Source of the DNA: Bosea sp. 685
GTDB taxonomy: Bacteria; Pseudomonadota; Alphaproteobacteria; Rhizobiales; Beijerinckiaceae
DNA length: 64,000 nucleotides
Direction: 5' to 3'
NCBI RefSeq assembly: GCF_031884435.1
Contig: NZ_CP134779.1
Coordinates: forward strand, 4,154,001 to 4,218,000
The position numbers and the translations under genes are program-made. The first letter of the stretch is position 1. Every line of letters begins with the position of its first letter. The notes below the pieces were generated by a model, which saw only the letters and a program-made list of their open reading frames with translations, had not been told where the DNA came from and searched no databases. Positions 17,142 to 25,921 of this stretch are shown one piece after another.

Positions 17142-18124
17142 CGCGCTATCTCCCGGTCATCGTCACCGCCGCCGTCTTCGCGCTCGGCTATGCCATCTGC
17201 GCGCTCCAGTTTCCCGCCTTCCTGTCGACGCGCGTGATCGCGGACCTTTTGACCGACAACGCCTTCCTCGGCATCCTGGCGGTCGGCATGACCTTCGTGA
17301 TCATCTCGGGCGGCATCGACCTGTCGGTCGGTTCGGTCGTGGGGTTCACGACGGTCTTCCTCGCCCTGGCGATCGGGACATGGAACATTCCCCCCTTGCT
17401 CGCCTTCATGCTCGTGCTGCTGGTCGCGACGCTGTTTGGCGCCACGATGGGTGCACTCATCCAGGGCTTCGAGATGCCGCCCTTCATCGTGACGCTGGCG
17501 GGCATGTTCCTGGCGCGCGGTGCGAGCTTCCTGCTCTCGACCGAGTCGATCCCGGTCACCGCACCGCTCTACAGCGCGATTTCCGACTTCGCGCTGCGCC
17601 TGCCCGGCGGCGGCCGGCTGAGCGTCGTCGGGCTGATCATGCTCGCGGTCTTCCTGGCCGGCGGCATCCTGCTCCATCTCACGCGCTTCGGCACGAACGT
17701 CTATGCGCTGGGCGGCAGCCGGGTCTCGACCGGGCTGATGGGGATCTCGGTGGGCCGGCACACGATCGCGATCTATGCCCTGTCGAGCTTCCTGGCGGGG
17801 CTGTCGGGCATCGTGTTCTCGCTCTACACCTCGTCGGGCTATTCGCTCTCGGCGGTGGGTGTCGAGCTCGACACCATCGCTGCCGTGGTGATCGGCGGCA
17901 CGCTGCTGACAGGCGGCTACGGCTTCATGATGGGAACGTTCCTCGGCGTTCTCATGCAGGGCCTGATTCAGACCTACATCAATTTCGACGGCACCTTGTC
18001 GAGCTGGTGGACCAAGATCGTCACCGGCGTCCTGCTGTTTGCCTTCATCGCTTTCCAGCAGGCGACGCTGGCGCTGGCCCGCCGCTCCGTGCGGGGCACT
18101 GCGGCAAAAGGGACCATGCCATGA
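17138..18124 (+). CDS. yjfF: Sugar ABC transporter permease, YjfF-like
   Basis: 328 residues, BPD_transp_2 family, with GGIDLSVGSVVGFTTVFLA, the ALGGSRVSTGLMGISVGRHT loop and GGTLLTGGYGFMMGTFLG near the end. The second permease of the pair, as in the E. coli ytfQRT-yjfF set. Its start and stop both overlap neighbours by four bases (ATGA), so expression is coupled to YtfT and to the GntR regulator. Confidence 0.92.
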   Translation: MTRYLPVIVTAAVFALGYAICALQFPAFLSTRVIADLLTDNAFLGILAVGMTFVIISGGIDLSVGSVVGFTTVFLALAIGTWNIPPLLAFMLVLLVATLFGATMGALIQGFEMPPFIVTLAGMFLARGASFLLSTESIPVTAPLYSAISDFALRLPGGGRLSVVGLIMLAVFLAGGILLHLTRFGTNVYALGGSRVSTGLMGISVGRHTIAIYALSSFLAGLSGIVFSLYTSSGYSLSAVGVELDTIAAVVIGGTLLTGGYGFMMGTFLGVLMQGLIQTYINFDGTLSSWWTKIVTGVLLFAFIAFQQATLALARRSVRGTAAKGTMP

Positions 18125-18915
18125 AACCCGGAATCGTCGCGGTTCCCGAACGGCGGGAGCATTCCAACCACGCCGAGGTGGCGCGGATGATCGCGATCGA
18201 CATCATCGCCGGCCGTGCCAAGGAAGGCTCCAAGCTCGCCGGCGATGCCGAGCTGATGCTGCGCTTCGGCGTCTCGCGCCCCGTATTGCGCGAAAGCGTC
18301 AAGACGCTCGTCGCCAAGGGCCTGCTCACCACCAAGGCGCGGGTCGGCACGGTGGTGCGCGAGCGCGCCGCCTGGAACATGTTCGACGGCGACCTGCTCG
18401 CCTGGCACCTTCAGGCCGGCATAGACCGCCGCTTCCTGGACGATCTCGCCGAAATCCGGCTGGCGGTCGAGCCTCGTGCGGCGGCGCTCGCCGCAGAGCG
18501 CAGAACCGAGGCCGATCTTGCCGCGATGCGCGCCGGCCTGGCTGCGATGCAGCGCGAGCCGTCCGATTCCGTGGCCTTCGCCAATGCCGATCTCGCGCTC
18601 CATGTCGCGGTCGCCAATGCGTCCGGCAATCCGTTCATGCGCTCGGTCGGCGGCGTTATCGACGTTGCGCTGCGGGCGTCCTTCCTGCTGAGCGCGCCGG
18701 TCGAGGACCCCGAGCGGGACATCGTCATCCTGGCGCATCGGAAGATCGTCGACGCTATCGCGGCCCGCGACATCGAGGGTGCGGCCGACGCCATGGTCGG
18801 CGTCATCTTCAACGGATTGCGCCGCCACGGCGCGGCGCGCACCGAACCCTCAGAACAGCTTTCCGGGCAACATCGTCCCATCGCCCCTTCCCGCCTTCTC
18901 ACAGACAAGGACTGA
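18121..18915 (+). CDS. GntR-family (FadR/FCD subfamily) transcriptional regulator
   Basis: 264 residues. The N-terminal winged helix spans about residues 15-85 (AEVARMIAIDIIAGRAKEGS, RFGVSRPVLRESVKTLVAKG). A C-terminal all-helical FCD domain follows, with the metal/ligand-binding pattern (RLAVEPRAAALAAERRT, FANADLALHVAVANASGNPF, AHRKIVDAI). Such proteins repress sugar-acid operons and are released by intermediates such as keto-deoxy acids. It is translationally coupled to the permease before it. The dyad at 13285-13297 matches this subfamily's operator pattern. Confidence 0.9.
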   Translation: MKPGIVAVPERREHSNHAEVARMIAIDIIAGRAKEGSKLAGDAELMLRFGVSRPVLRESVKTLVAKGLLTTKARVGTVVRERAAWNMFDGDLLAWHLQAGIDRRFLDDLAEIRLAVEPRAAALAAERRTEADLAAMRAGLAAMQREPSDSVAFANADLALHVAVANASGNPFMRSVGGVIDVALRASFLLSAPVEDPERDIVILAHRKIVDAIAARDIEGAADAMVGVIFNGLRRHGAARTEPSEQLSGQHRPIAPSRLLTDKD

Positions 18916-18923
18916 GCCCGGCC

Positions 18924-19850
18924 ATGCCTGCAGCGACCAGACCCTATCGCGGCGTCTTCCCCGTCGTGCCGACCATCTTCCACGATGACGGCAGGCTCGA
19001 TCTTGAAGGCCAGCGCCGCTGCCTGGACTTCATGATCGATGCCGGCTCGGACGGGCTGTGCATTCTGGCGAACTTCTCCGAGCAGTTCGTGCTGACCGAT
19101 GCCGAGCGCGACACGGTGATGGATCTGGCGCTCGACCATGTCGCGGGCCGGGTGCCGGTCATCGTCACGACCACGCATTTCAGCAGCGCGGTCTGCGCCG
19201 AGCGTTCGCGCCGCGCGCAGGACAAGGGCGCGGCCATGGTGATGATCATGCCGCCCTATCACGGCGCGACCTTCCGGGTCGGCGAGGCGGCGATCGAAGC
19301 CTTCTTCCGTCGCGTCTCGGATGCGATCTCGATCCCGATCATGATCCAGGACGCGCCGGTGGCCGGCACGCCGCTCTCGCCCGCCTTCCTGGCCAAACTC
19401 GCCGGCGAGATCGAGAACGTCTCCTATTTCAAGATCGAGGTCGCCCAGGCCGCGGCCAAGCTGCGCACGCTGCTCGAACTCGGCGGCGAGACGATCGAGG
19501 GCCCCTGGGACGGCGAGGAGGCGATCACGCTGATGGCCGATCTCGATGCGGGCGCGACCGGCGCGATGACCGGCGGCGGCTATCCCGACGGCATCCGCCA
19601 GATCGTCGATCCCTATTTCGCCGGGCGCCGCAATGAGGCCATAGCCGCCTATGCGCGCTGGCTGCCGCTGATCAATTACGAGAACCGCCAGACCGGCCTG
19701 TCGGCGGCGAAGATCCTGATGAAGGAGGGCGGGATCATCGGCTCGGCCGCCTTGCGCCATCCGCTCGAACTGCCTCATCCAAAGACGCAGGCCGGGCTGA
19801 TCGAGATCGCCAAAAGCCTCGACGCCGCGGTTCTGCGCTGGAGCAAATGA
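18924..19850 (+). CDS. 2-keto-3-deoxy-L-arabonate dehydratase-like protein (DapA superfamily)
   Basis: 308 residues, DHDPS/NAL TIM barrel. The Schiff-base lysine sits in NVSYFKIE. In place of the usual Y-N-x-P loop it has MIQDAPVAGTPLS, which is typical of L-2-keto-3-deoxyarabonate dehydratases, as are IEGPWDGEEAITLMADLDAG and GAMTGGGYPDGI. These enzymes remove water from the keto-deoxy acid to give alpha-ketoglutarate semialdehyde. The next two genes encode matching 1-dehydrogenase and lactonase. A KDG-type aldolase role is the main alternative. Confidence 0.82.
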   Translation: MPAATRPYRGVFPVVPTIFHDDGRLDLEGQRRCLDFMIDAGSDGLCILANFSEQFVLTDAERDTVMDLALDHVAGRVPVIVTTTHFSSAVCAERSRRAQDKGAAMVMIMPPYHGATFRVGEAAIEAFFRRVSDAISIPIMIQDAPVAGTPLSPAFLAKLAGEIENVSYFKIEVAQAAAKLRTLLELGGETIEGPWDGEEAITLMADLDAGATGAMTGGGYPDGIRQIVDPYFAGRRNEAIAAYARWLPLINYENRQTGLSAAKILMKEGGIIGSAALRHPLELPHPKTQAGLIEIAKSLDAAVLRWSK

Positions 19851-20791
19851 GCATGCTGCGCCTCGCCATCGTCGGATTGGGCAAGATCGCCCGCGACCAG
19901 CATCTGCCCGCGGTGGCGGGCCTGCCCGCGGTGGCGGGCCTGCCCGAGATCGCGATCGCGGCGGTCGTCAGCCGCAATGCGCGGCTGGACGGCGTGCCCT
20001 GTTTTGAGACCCTCGAGGCGCTGTTTGCCTCTGATGTCGCGGTCGATGCGGTAGCGCTCTGCACGCCGCCGCAGGTGCGACGCGCCCAGGCCGCGCTCGC
20101 TTTGGCGGCCGGCAAGCATGTCATGCTGGAGAAGCCGCCGGGCGCGACCGTCGGCGAACTTGCTCCGCTGATCGCCAGCGCGCGCGACAACGGCCTGACG
20201 CTGTTTGCCACCTGGCATTCCCGCTTTGCCCCGGCCGTCGAACCGGCACGCGCCTTTCTCGCCGCGAACCGGCCCTTATCGGTCAAGATCGACTGGCGCG
20301 AAGATGTCCGGGTCTGGCATCCCGGTCAGGACTGGATTTTCGAGGCCGGCGGGCTCGGCGTGTTCGACCCCGGGATCAACGCGCTGTCGATCCTGACCCG
20401 CATCCTGCCGCGCCCGGTCTTTCTCCGGGGCGCCGGGCTCGCCTTCCCCGCCAATCGCGCAGCGCCGATCGCAGCCGAACTCGATCTCGCCGACGCGGCC
20501 GGCTTGCCGATCCGGGCGGAATTCGATTTCCTGCAGACAGGACCGCAAAGCTGGGACATGCGCATAGAGACGGAAGGCGGAACGCTGATGCTTTCAGCCG
20601 GCGGCGCCAAGCTCGACCATGACGGCCGCGCGCTCGTCGACGAGGCGGAGGCGGAGTACCCGGCGCTCTACCGCCGTCTCATTGATCTCGTCGGCAGACG
20701 CGAGAGCGACGTCGACCTGGCGCCTCTGCAACTTGTGGCCGACGCCTTCCTGCTCGGGCAGCGTCGCGGCGTGGAAGCCTTCACATGGTGA
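19847..20791 (+). CDS. L-arabinose / D-galactose 1-dehydrogenase (Gfo/Idh family)
   Basis: 314 residues. It strongly resembles the Azospirillum L-arabinose 1-dehydrogenase and Pseudomonas galactose dehydrogenase group: GLGKIARDQHLPAV at the Rossmann loop, HVMLEKPPGATVGEL with the catalytic lysine, FATWHSRFAPAVEPAR, WHPGQDWIFEAGGLGVFDPG and INALSILTRILPR. It oxidises the aldose at C1 with NAD(P)+ to a lactone. The start overlaps the preceding stop (ATGA) and its end overlaps the lactonase start. An 18-bp duplication adds six residues (AVAGLP) after the Rossmann loop. Confidence 0.88.
   Translation: MSMLRLAIVGLGKIARDQHLPAVAGLPAVAGLPEIAIAAVVSRNARLDGVPCFETLEALFASDVAVDAVALCTPPQVRRAQAALALAAGKHVMLEKPPGATVGELAPLIASARDNGLTLFATWHSRFAPAVEPARAFLAANRPLSVKIDWREDVRVWHPGQDWIFEAGGLGVFDPGINALSILTRILPRPVFLRGAGLAFPANRAAPIAAELDLADAAGLPIRAEFDFLQTGPQSWDMRIETEGGTLMLSAGGAKLDHDGRALVDEAEAEYPALYRRLIDLVGRRESDVDLAPLQLVADAFLLGQRRGVEAFTW
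19907..19942. repeat. Perfect 18-bp tandem duplication in the sugar dehydrogenase gene
   Basis: CCCGCGGTGGCGGGCCTG is present twice (19907-19924 and 19925-19942), in frame, giving PAVAGLPAVAGLP. The exact identity suggests a recent event. Homologues as I recall them have a single copy. Confidence 0.9.
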
Positions 20792-21687
20792 GCGTGACGC
20801 CGGCCGCCCTGCCCGCTCCCGTGCTGCTCGGCGAAACACGCTGCCATCTTGGCGAAGGCCCTGCCTATGACGCCGCGACCAATGAGGCGTTCTGGTTCGA
20901 CATTCTGGAGCGCAAGCTGTTCGCGGCTGATCTGGGAACCGGCAGCGTGACCTGCCAGGATCTGCCGCTGATGGCCTCGGCGCTGGCCATGGTCGACGAT
21001 GAGCGCCAGATCGTCTCGACCGAGAGCGGGCTGCATCTGCGTTCGCGCCGCGACGGCGCAATGGCGCCGTTTCGTGCCGTCGAGGCGGATAACCGCGCGA
21101 CACGCTCCAATGATGCGCGTGCGCATCCCGGCGGCGCGTTCTGGTTCAGCATGATGAGCAAGAGCGCAAAGGCCGGCGCCGCCTCGATCTATGCGCTGTC
21201 GGGCGGCGAGGTCGTGCTGCTTTTTTCCGGGCTGACGATCCCCAACGCAATCTGCTTCTCCGCCGACGGCCGGCAAGGTTTTTTCGCCGACACGGCGCAA
21301 AACGAGTTTTACCGCGTGCCGCTGGACCCCGTGACGGGGCTGCCGCGCGAGGCGCCCTCCTCGCTTGCCCTGTCCGATGACGGCAAAGGGCTCGACGGTG
21401 CCGTGATCGATCGCGAGGGGCTGATCTGGATTGCCCGCTGGGGTGGCGCGCGCATCGATGTCCTCACCGATCAGGGCGAGAGCGTCCGTAGCCTGGCCGC
21501 GCCGGCGCGCCAGCCAAGCTGCCCGGTCTTCGTCGGCCGGGCCTTTGACCGCCTGCTGGTCACCAGCGCCTGGGAGGGACAGGATGAAGCAGCCCGCGCT
21601 GCCGACCCGCTGGGCGGCGCGACGTTTGTATTCACCCCCGGCGCGGTCGGAAAGGCGGAGCCGCGGGTCAAGCTGGGAGCGCACTGA
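20785..21687 (+). CDS. SMP-30/gluconolactonase-family sugar lactonase (L-arabinolactonase-like)
   Basis: 300 residues, six-bladed beta-propeller of the SGL family. Metal-site landmarks are present: LGEGPAYDAATNEAFWFDI with the glutamate, RSNDARAHPGGAFWFS (N and D), TIPNAICFSADG and DGKGLDGAVIDREGLIWIARW (D). It opens the aldonolactone made by the dehydrogenase to the free acid, step two of the non-phosphorylative arabinose/galactose route. ATG 20785 overlaps the dehydrogenase stop by seven bases. Confidence 0.9.
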   Translation: MVSVTPAALPAPVLLGETRCHLGEGPAYDAATNEAFWFDILERKLFAADLGTGSVTCQDLPLMASALAMVDDERQIVSTESGLHLRSRRDGAMAPFRAVEADNRATRSNDARAHPGGAFWFSMMSKSAKAGAASIYALSGGEVVLLFSGLTIPNAICFSADGRQGFFADTAQNEFYRVPLDPVTGLPREAPSSLALSDDGKGLDGAVIDREGLIWIARWGGARIDVLTDQGESVRSLAAPARQPSCPVFVGRAFDRLLVTSAWEGQDEAARAADPLGGATFVFTPGAVGKAEPRVKLGAH

Positions 21688-21737
21688 CAGTCTCGCATCA
21701 ACCAAGACCGCTTGCAGGCGGCAATGAATGTTCAGCG

Positions 21738-21768
21738 AAATATTCAACCAAGCAAATATTCTACCAAG
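21738..21768. repeat. Near-perfect 15-bp direct repeat before the chvE-like gene
   Basis: AAATATTCAACCAAG (21738-21752) and AAATATTCTACCAAG (21754-21768) lie one base apart and differ at one base. They sit immediately before the GGGAG ribosome site. They could be a tandem operator or simply another slippage duplication. Confidence 0.75.
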
Positions 21769-21778
21769 GGAGAAAATG

Positions 21779-22846
21779 ATGACATCCGGTATCACCAAGC
21801 TTCTGTCGGCTCTCGCGCTGGGCGCGCTTGCCTTTGCCGGGCCTGCGCTGGCGCAATCCAAGCCCACCGTCGGCATCGCCATGCCGACGAAATCCTCCGC
21901 CCGCTGGATCGCCGACGGCGACAACATCGTGAAGGTGCTGAAGGAACGCGGCTACAATACCGATCTGCAATATGCCGAGGACGAGATCCCCAACCAGCTC
22001 TCGCAGATCGAGAACATGGTCACCAAGGGCGCGAAGGTCCTGGTGATCGCCGCCATCGACGGCACCACCCTGTCCGACATCCTGCAGCAGGCGGCCGCCG
22101 CCGGTACCAAGGTGATCGCCTATGACCGCCTGATCCGGAACTCACCGAATGTCGATTATTATGCGACCTTCGACAACTTCAAGGTCGGGGTCCTGCAGGC
22201 GCAGACGCTGGTGAAGGGTCTTGGCCTGCCCGAGGCGAAGGGGCCGTTCAACATCGAGCTCTTCGGCGGCTCGCCGGACGATAACAACGCGTATTTCTTC
22301 TATGACGGCGCGATGTCGGTGCTGAAGCCCTTCATCGACTCCAAGCAGCTCGTGGTGGCGAGCGGCCAGATGGGCATGGACAAGGTCTCGACCCTGCGCT
22401 GGGACGGTGCAACGGCCCAGGCGCGCATGGATAACCTGCTCAGCGCCTTCTACAACAACAAGCGCATCGACGCCGTGCTCTCGCCCTATGACGGCATCTC
22501 GATCGGCATCCTGTCCTCGCTGAAGGGCGTCGGCTACGGCTCCGCCTCGATGAAGATGCCGCTGGTCTCGGGCCAGGACGCGGAGGTTCCCTCGGTCAAG
22601 TCGATCCTCGCCGGCGAGCAGTATTCGACCATCTTCAAGGACACACGCGAGCTCGCCAAGGTCACCGCCGACATGGTCGATGCCATGCTCAGCGGCAAGG
22701 AGGTGCCGGTCAACGACACCAAGACCTACACCAATGGCCGCAAGACCGTGCCGTCCTATCTGCTCACCCCGGTCGCGGTCGACAAGTCGAACTGGGAAGC
22801 GATCCTGGTCGCCTCGGGCTACTACAAGGCCGGGCAGATCAAGTAA
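21779..22846 (+). CDS. chvE: ChvE-like sugar-binding protein of a GguAB-type transporter
   Basis: 355 residues with a signal peptide (cleaved near LAQ-SKP). It matches Agrobacterium ChvE nearly end to end in pattern: [80 protein letters not shown] and [20 protein letters not shown]. ChvE binds arabinose, galactose, glucose and acidic sugars, and in Agrobacterium also signals to VirA; no VirA homologue is visible here. Two adjacent ATGs exist; 21779 has better spacing from GGGAG. Confidence 0.93.
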   Translation: MTSGITKLLSALALGALAFAGPALAQSKPTVGIAMPTKSSARWIADGDNIVKVLKERGYNTDLQYAEDEIPNQLSQIENMVTKGAKVLVIAAIDGTTLSDILQQAAAAGTKVIAYDRLIRNSPNVDYYATFDNFKVGVLQAQTLVKGLGLPEAKGPFNIELFGGSPDDNNAYFFYDGAMSVLKPFIDSKQLVVASGQMGMDKVSTLRWDGATAQARMDNLLSAFYNNKRIDAVLSPYDGISIGILSSLKGVGYGSASMKMPLVSGQDAEVPSVKSILAGEQYSTIFKDTRELAKVTADMVDAMLSGKEVPVNDTKTYTNGRKTVPSYLLTPVAVDKSNWEAILVASGYYKAGQIK

Positions 22847-22863
22847 CGCGCCCCCCTCGCGCG

Positions 22864-22886
22864 CGGCCCTGCTTTGGGCGGGGCCG
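22864..22886 (+). terminator. GC hairpin after chvE, likely partial terminator or mRNA stabiliser
   Basis: CGGCCCTGC (22864-22872) pairs with GCGGGGCCG (22878-22886) with one mismatch and a five-base loop. No T-run follows. Between a binding-protein gene and its ATPase such a stem typically lowers downstream levels and protects the upstream mRNA. Confidence 0.45.
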
Positions 22887-22915
22887 TCGATCCCTCCGGT
22901 CGCGGAGCAGAATAC

Positions 22916-24481
22916 ATGAATCCGATCCTGGCCATGCGCGGCATCAGCAAGGCGTTCGCTGGCGTCAAGGCCCTGAGCGAGGTTTCGTTTTCGGTCGAGA
23001 CGGCTGAAATCCACGCCGTCGTCGGCGAGAACGGCGCCGGCAAATCGACCCTGATGAAGGTGCTGAGCGGCGTCTACCCGCACGGCTCCTATGACGGAGC
23101 CATCGTCTTCGATGGCGAGGAGCGGCGCTTCCGGGACATCACCGAATCCGAGGCGCTCGGCATCATCATCATCCATCAGGAGCTGGCGCTGATCCCGCTT
23201 CTGTCCATCGCCGAGAACATCTATCTGGCCAACCCGCCCACAAGATTCGGGGTGATCGACCAGGGCGCGGTCTATCGCGGCGCCCTGGCGCTGCTGGCCA
23301 AGGTCGGCCTGAACGAGGCGCCCGACACCCGTGTCATCGATCTCGGCGTCGGCAAGCAGCAGCTCGTCGAGATCGCCAAGGCGCTGTCCAAGGATGTCCG
23401 GCTCCTGATCCTGGACGAGCCGACCGCGAGCCTCAACGAGCGCGACAGCGAAGCGCTGCTCGATCTCTTGGTCGAATTGCGGGCGCAGGGCATCTCCTCG
23501 ATCCTGATCTCGCACAAGCTCAACGAGGTCGCGCGCGTCGCCGACCATATCACCGTGCTGCGCGACGGGCGCACGGTCGACACGCTCGACTGCCGCGCCG
23601 GCCCGGTCGACGAAGACCGCATCATCCGCAGCATGGTCGATCGCGATCTCGAGCATCGCTATCCCAAGCGCGAGCCCAAGATTGGCCAAGAGAAGATAGG
23701 CCAAGAGAAGATCGGCGAGGTGATCTTCGAGGTCGAGGACTGGACGGTGTTCCATCCGCAGGATGCCGGGCGGCGCGTGATCAAGGGCGTGGATTTCCAG
23801 GTCCGGCGCGGCGAGATCGTCGGCATCGCCGGATTGATGGGCGCAGGCCGGACCGAATTCGCGATGAGCGTCTTTGGCCGCTCCTATGGGCGCCATATCA
23901 GCGGCCGCGCCAGGCTGGAGGGTCGCGAGGTCGATCTGTCCAGCGTGCGGCGCGCCGTCAATGCCGGGCTCGCCTATGTCACCGAAGACCGCAAGGAGCT
24001 TGGGCTGATCCTGGCCGAGGACATCCGCAAGAACATGACGCTGGCCAACCTGCCGGCGGTCGCTCCCGGCGGCGTCATCGATGACATGGCCGAGCTCAAG
24101 GTGGCGGCGGGCTATCGCTCGCGCATGGGCATCCGCAGTGCCAGCGTCTACCAGGAGGTCGGCCAGCTTTCGGGCGGCAACCAGCAGAAGGTCGTGCTGT
24201 CGAAATGGCTCTTCACCGAGCCAAAAGTCCTGATCCTGGACGAGCCGACGCGCGGCATCGACATCGGCGCCAAATACGAAATCTACTGCATCATCAACGA
24301 GCTGGCGGATTCGGGGCGCGGCGTCATCGTGATCTCGTCGGAAATGCCGGAACTGCTGGGCATCTGCGACCGTATCTGTGTGATGAACGAGGGCGCCTTC
24401 GTCGGCGAATTCTCCGCGCAGGATGCAAGCCAGGAAAAGATCATGCGCGCCATCATGCGCAACGGGGAGGCCAGAGCATGA
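22916..24481 (+). CDS. gguA: Sugar ABC transporter ATP-binding protein, GguA-like (two cassettes)
   Basis: 521 residues, two ABC cassettes of the XylG/GguA type. Cassette one: GENGAGKST, signature-like LGVGKQQLVEIAKAL, Walker B LLILDEPTAS. Cassette two: GIAGLMGAGRTEFA, signature LSGGNQQKV and LILDEPTRGIDIG. GGAG stands eight bases before the ATG. It energises the GguB permease whose start overlaps its stop (ATGA). A 15-bp duplication (23678-23707) repeats KIGQE in the linker between the cassettes. Confidence 0.93.
   Translation: MNPILAMRGISKAFAGVKALSEVSFSVETAEIHAVVGENGAGKSTLMKVLSGVYPHGSYDGAIVFDGEERRFRDITESEALGIIIIHQELALIPLLSIAENIYLANPPTRFGVIDQGAVYRGALALLAKVGLNEAPDTRVIDLGVGKQQLVEIAKALSKDVRLLILDEPTASLNERDSEALLDLLVELRAQGISSILISHKLNEVARVADHITVLRDGRTVDTLDCRAGPVDEDRIIRSMVDRDLEHRYPKREPKIGQEKIGQEKIGEVIFEVEDWTVFHPQDAGRRVIKGVDFQVRRGEIVGIAGLMGAGRTEFAMSVFGRSYGRHISGRARLEGREVDLSSVRRAVNAGLAYVTEDRKELGLILAEDIRKNMTLANLPAVAPGGVIDDMAELKVAAGYRSRMGIRSASVYQEVGQLSGGNQQKVVLSKWLFTEPKVLILDEPTRGIDIGAKYEIYCIINELADSGRGVIVISSEMPELLGICDRICVMNEGAFVGEFSAQDASQEKIMRAIMRNGEARA
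23678..23707. repeat. 15-bp tandem duplication in the linker of GguA
   Basis: Two units (23678-23692, 23693-23707) differ at one base and encode KIGQE KIGQE. A third, diverged unit (KIGEV) follows. It lies in the inter-cassette linker, where length change is tolerable. Confidence 0.85.
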
Positions 24482-25683
24482 GCGGCGAAACCTTGAGCGG
24501 CAAAGCCTCAAGCGAAGCACCGGCGCGTCCGGCGGGCAACCACCTTAAGACGGGCCTGCGCGACTACGGCATGCTGATGTCGCTGGTGGCGATCATGCTG
24601 TTCTTCCAGGTCATGACCGGGGGCACGCTGCTGCGCCCGCTGAACCTGACCAATCTGGTGCTTCAGAACAGCTTCATCGTCATCATGGCGCTGGGGATGC
24701 TGCTGGTCATCGTCACCGGCCATATCGACCTCTCGGTCGGCTCGGTGGCGGGCGCGGTCGGCGCGGTCGCTGCCGTGCTGATGGTGCGCTACGAGATGCA
24801 TTTCGTGCCAGCCGCCTTGATCTGCCTGGCACTGGGCGCGCTGATCGGCGCGGCGCAAGGCTATTGGGTCGCCTATTTCAAGATCCCCTCCTTCATCGTG
24901 ACGCTTGCCGGCATGCTCGTCTTCAAGGGGCTGGCGCTGGCGATCCTGCAGGGCCAGTCGCTGGGGCCGTTCCCGGCGACCTTCCAGAAGCTGTCCTCGG
25001 GCTTCATCCCCGAGCTGATGCCGGAAGCCGGCGCACTCTACCCGACCTCGCTGGCGATCGGCGCTGCGCTCGCGATCCTGCTCGTGGTGCTCAATCTCAA
25101 GAGCCGCATGCGCCAGCAGAGCCATGGCATCCCGGTCGAGCCGCAGGGCTTCTTCATCGCCAAGAACCTCGCCTTCGCCGCGATCATCCTCTACGCGACC
25201 TATCTCATCGCCTCCTATCGCGGCCTGCCGAACGTGCTCGTGGTGATGGGGGTACTGATCGCGCTCTATGCCTTCGTGACGACGCGCACCAGCATCGGCC
25301 GGCAGATCTATGCAGTCGGCGGCAATGCGCGCGCCGCCAAGCTTTCGGGCGTGCGCACGGAATGGCTGACCTTCCTGACCTTCGTGAATATGGGCGTTCT
25401 CGCAGCGCTCGCCGGCCTCGTCTTCGCGGCGCGGCTCAACACGGCGACCCCGAAGGCGGGGCTGGGCTTCGAGCTTGACGTGATCGCCGCCTGCTTCATC
25501 GGCGGCGCCTCGGCCTATGGCGGGGTCGGGCGTGTCTCGGGGGCGGTGATCGGCGCGCTCATCATGGGCGTGATGAACAACGGCATGTCGATCCTGGGCA
25601 TCGGCATCGACTATCAGCAGGTGATCAAGGGCCTCGTCCTGCTGGGTGCGGTCTGCCTCGACGTCTACAATCAGAAGCGCTGA
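24478..25683 (+). CDS. gguB: Sugar ABC transporter permease, GguB/XylH-like
   Basis: 401 residues, longer than YtfT-type permeases, with ten or more membrane spans as in XylH/GguB. Landmarks: TGHIDLSVGSVAGAVGAVAA, the VAYFKIPSFIVTLAGMLVF stretch, GGNARAAKLSGVRTEWLTF and GGASAYGGVGRVSGAVIGAL. It overlaps gguA by four bases. The first residues are a doubled motif (MSGET, LSGKA) from another 15-bp near-duplication at 24478-24507. No gguC follows. Confidence 0.92.
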   Translation: MSGETLSGKASSEAPARPAGNHLKTGLRDYGMLMSLVAIMLFFQVMTGGTLLRPLNLTNLVLQNSFIVIMALGMLLVIVTGHIDLSVGSVAGAVGAVAAVLMVRYEMHFVPAALICLALGALIGAAQGYWVAYFKIPSFIVTLAGMLVFKGLALAILQGQSLGPFPATFQKLSSGFIPELMPEAGALYPTSLAIGAALAILLVVLNLKSRMRQQSHGIPVEPQGFFIAKNLAFAAIILYATYLIASYRGLPNVLVVMGVLIALYAFVTTRTSIGRQIYAVGGNARAAKLSGVRTEWLTFLTFVNMGVLAALAGLVFAARLNTATPKAGLGFELDVIAACFIGGASAYGGVGRVSGAVIGALIMGVMNNGMSILGIGIDYQQVIKGLVLLGAVCLDVYNQKR

Positions 25684-25705
25684 GCAGGCAGAAGCGCTGA
25701 GCAGG
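25672..25705. repeat. Perfect 17-bp tandem duplication across the gguB stop codon
   Basis: CAGAAGCGCTGAGCAGG occurs twice (25672-25688 and 25689-25705). The first copy holds the last codons QKR and the TGA; the second repeats them in the untranslated tail. Same layout as at 8006-8039. Confidence 0.9.
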
Positions 25706-25861
25706 AGCGGGATCGCCGGCCCGACACGAACCTGGTCCCACCTCTTCGATCTCTCCGAGTGCGGGCCGCCTAGAGGCTGTTAGGGACTCCGGCAAGCCGC
25801 AAGAACTTCCCCGGCTCGATCATTGTTACCCGCGGGCCATGTGGTTCGATTGCCAAGCGCC

Positions 25862-25887
25862 AATCAAAGACATAGTCCAATTTGATT
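25862..25887. promoter_or_regulatory. Inverted repeat upstream of the DeoR gene, possible operator
   Basis: AATCAAA (25862-25868) and TTTGATT (25881-25887) are exact reverse complements 12 bases apart, within an AT-rich patch 35-60 bases before the start of the DeoR-family gene. Position and symmetry fit an autoregulatory site. The rest of the 238-base spacer shows nothing I recognise. Confidence 0.45.
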
Positions 25888-25921
25888 TCACCCATCGGCT
25901 CGGATTTTTGGTCTCGTTTTC

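Noticed and set aside
22142..24520. Minus-strand open frame of 792 codons opposite chvE-gguA
   Set aside because: Antisense of well-supported transporter genes; high GC at third positions keeps the opposite frame open.
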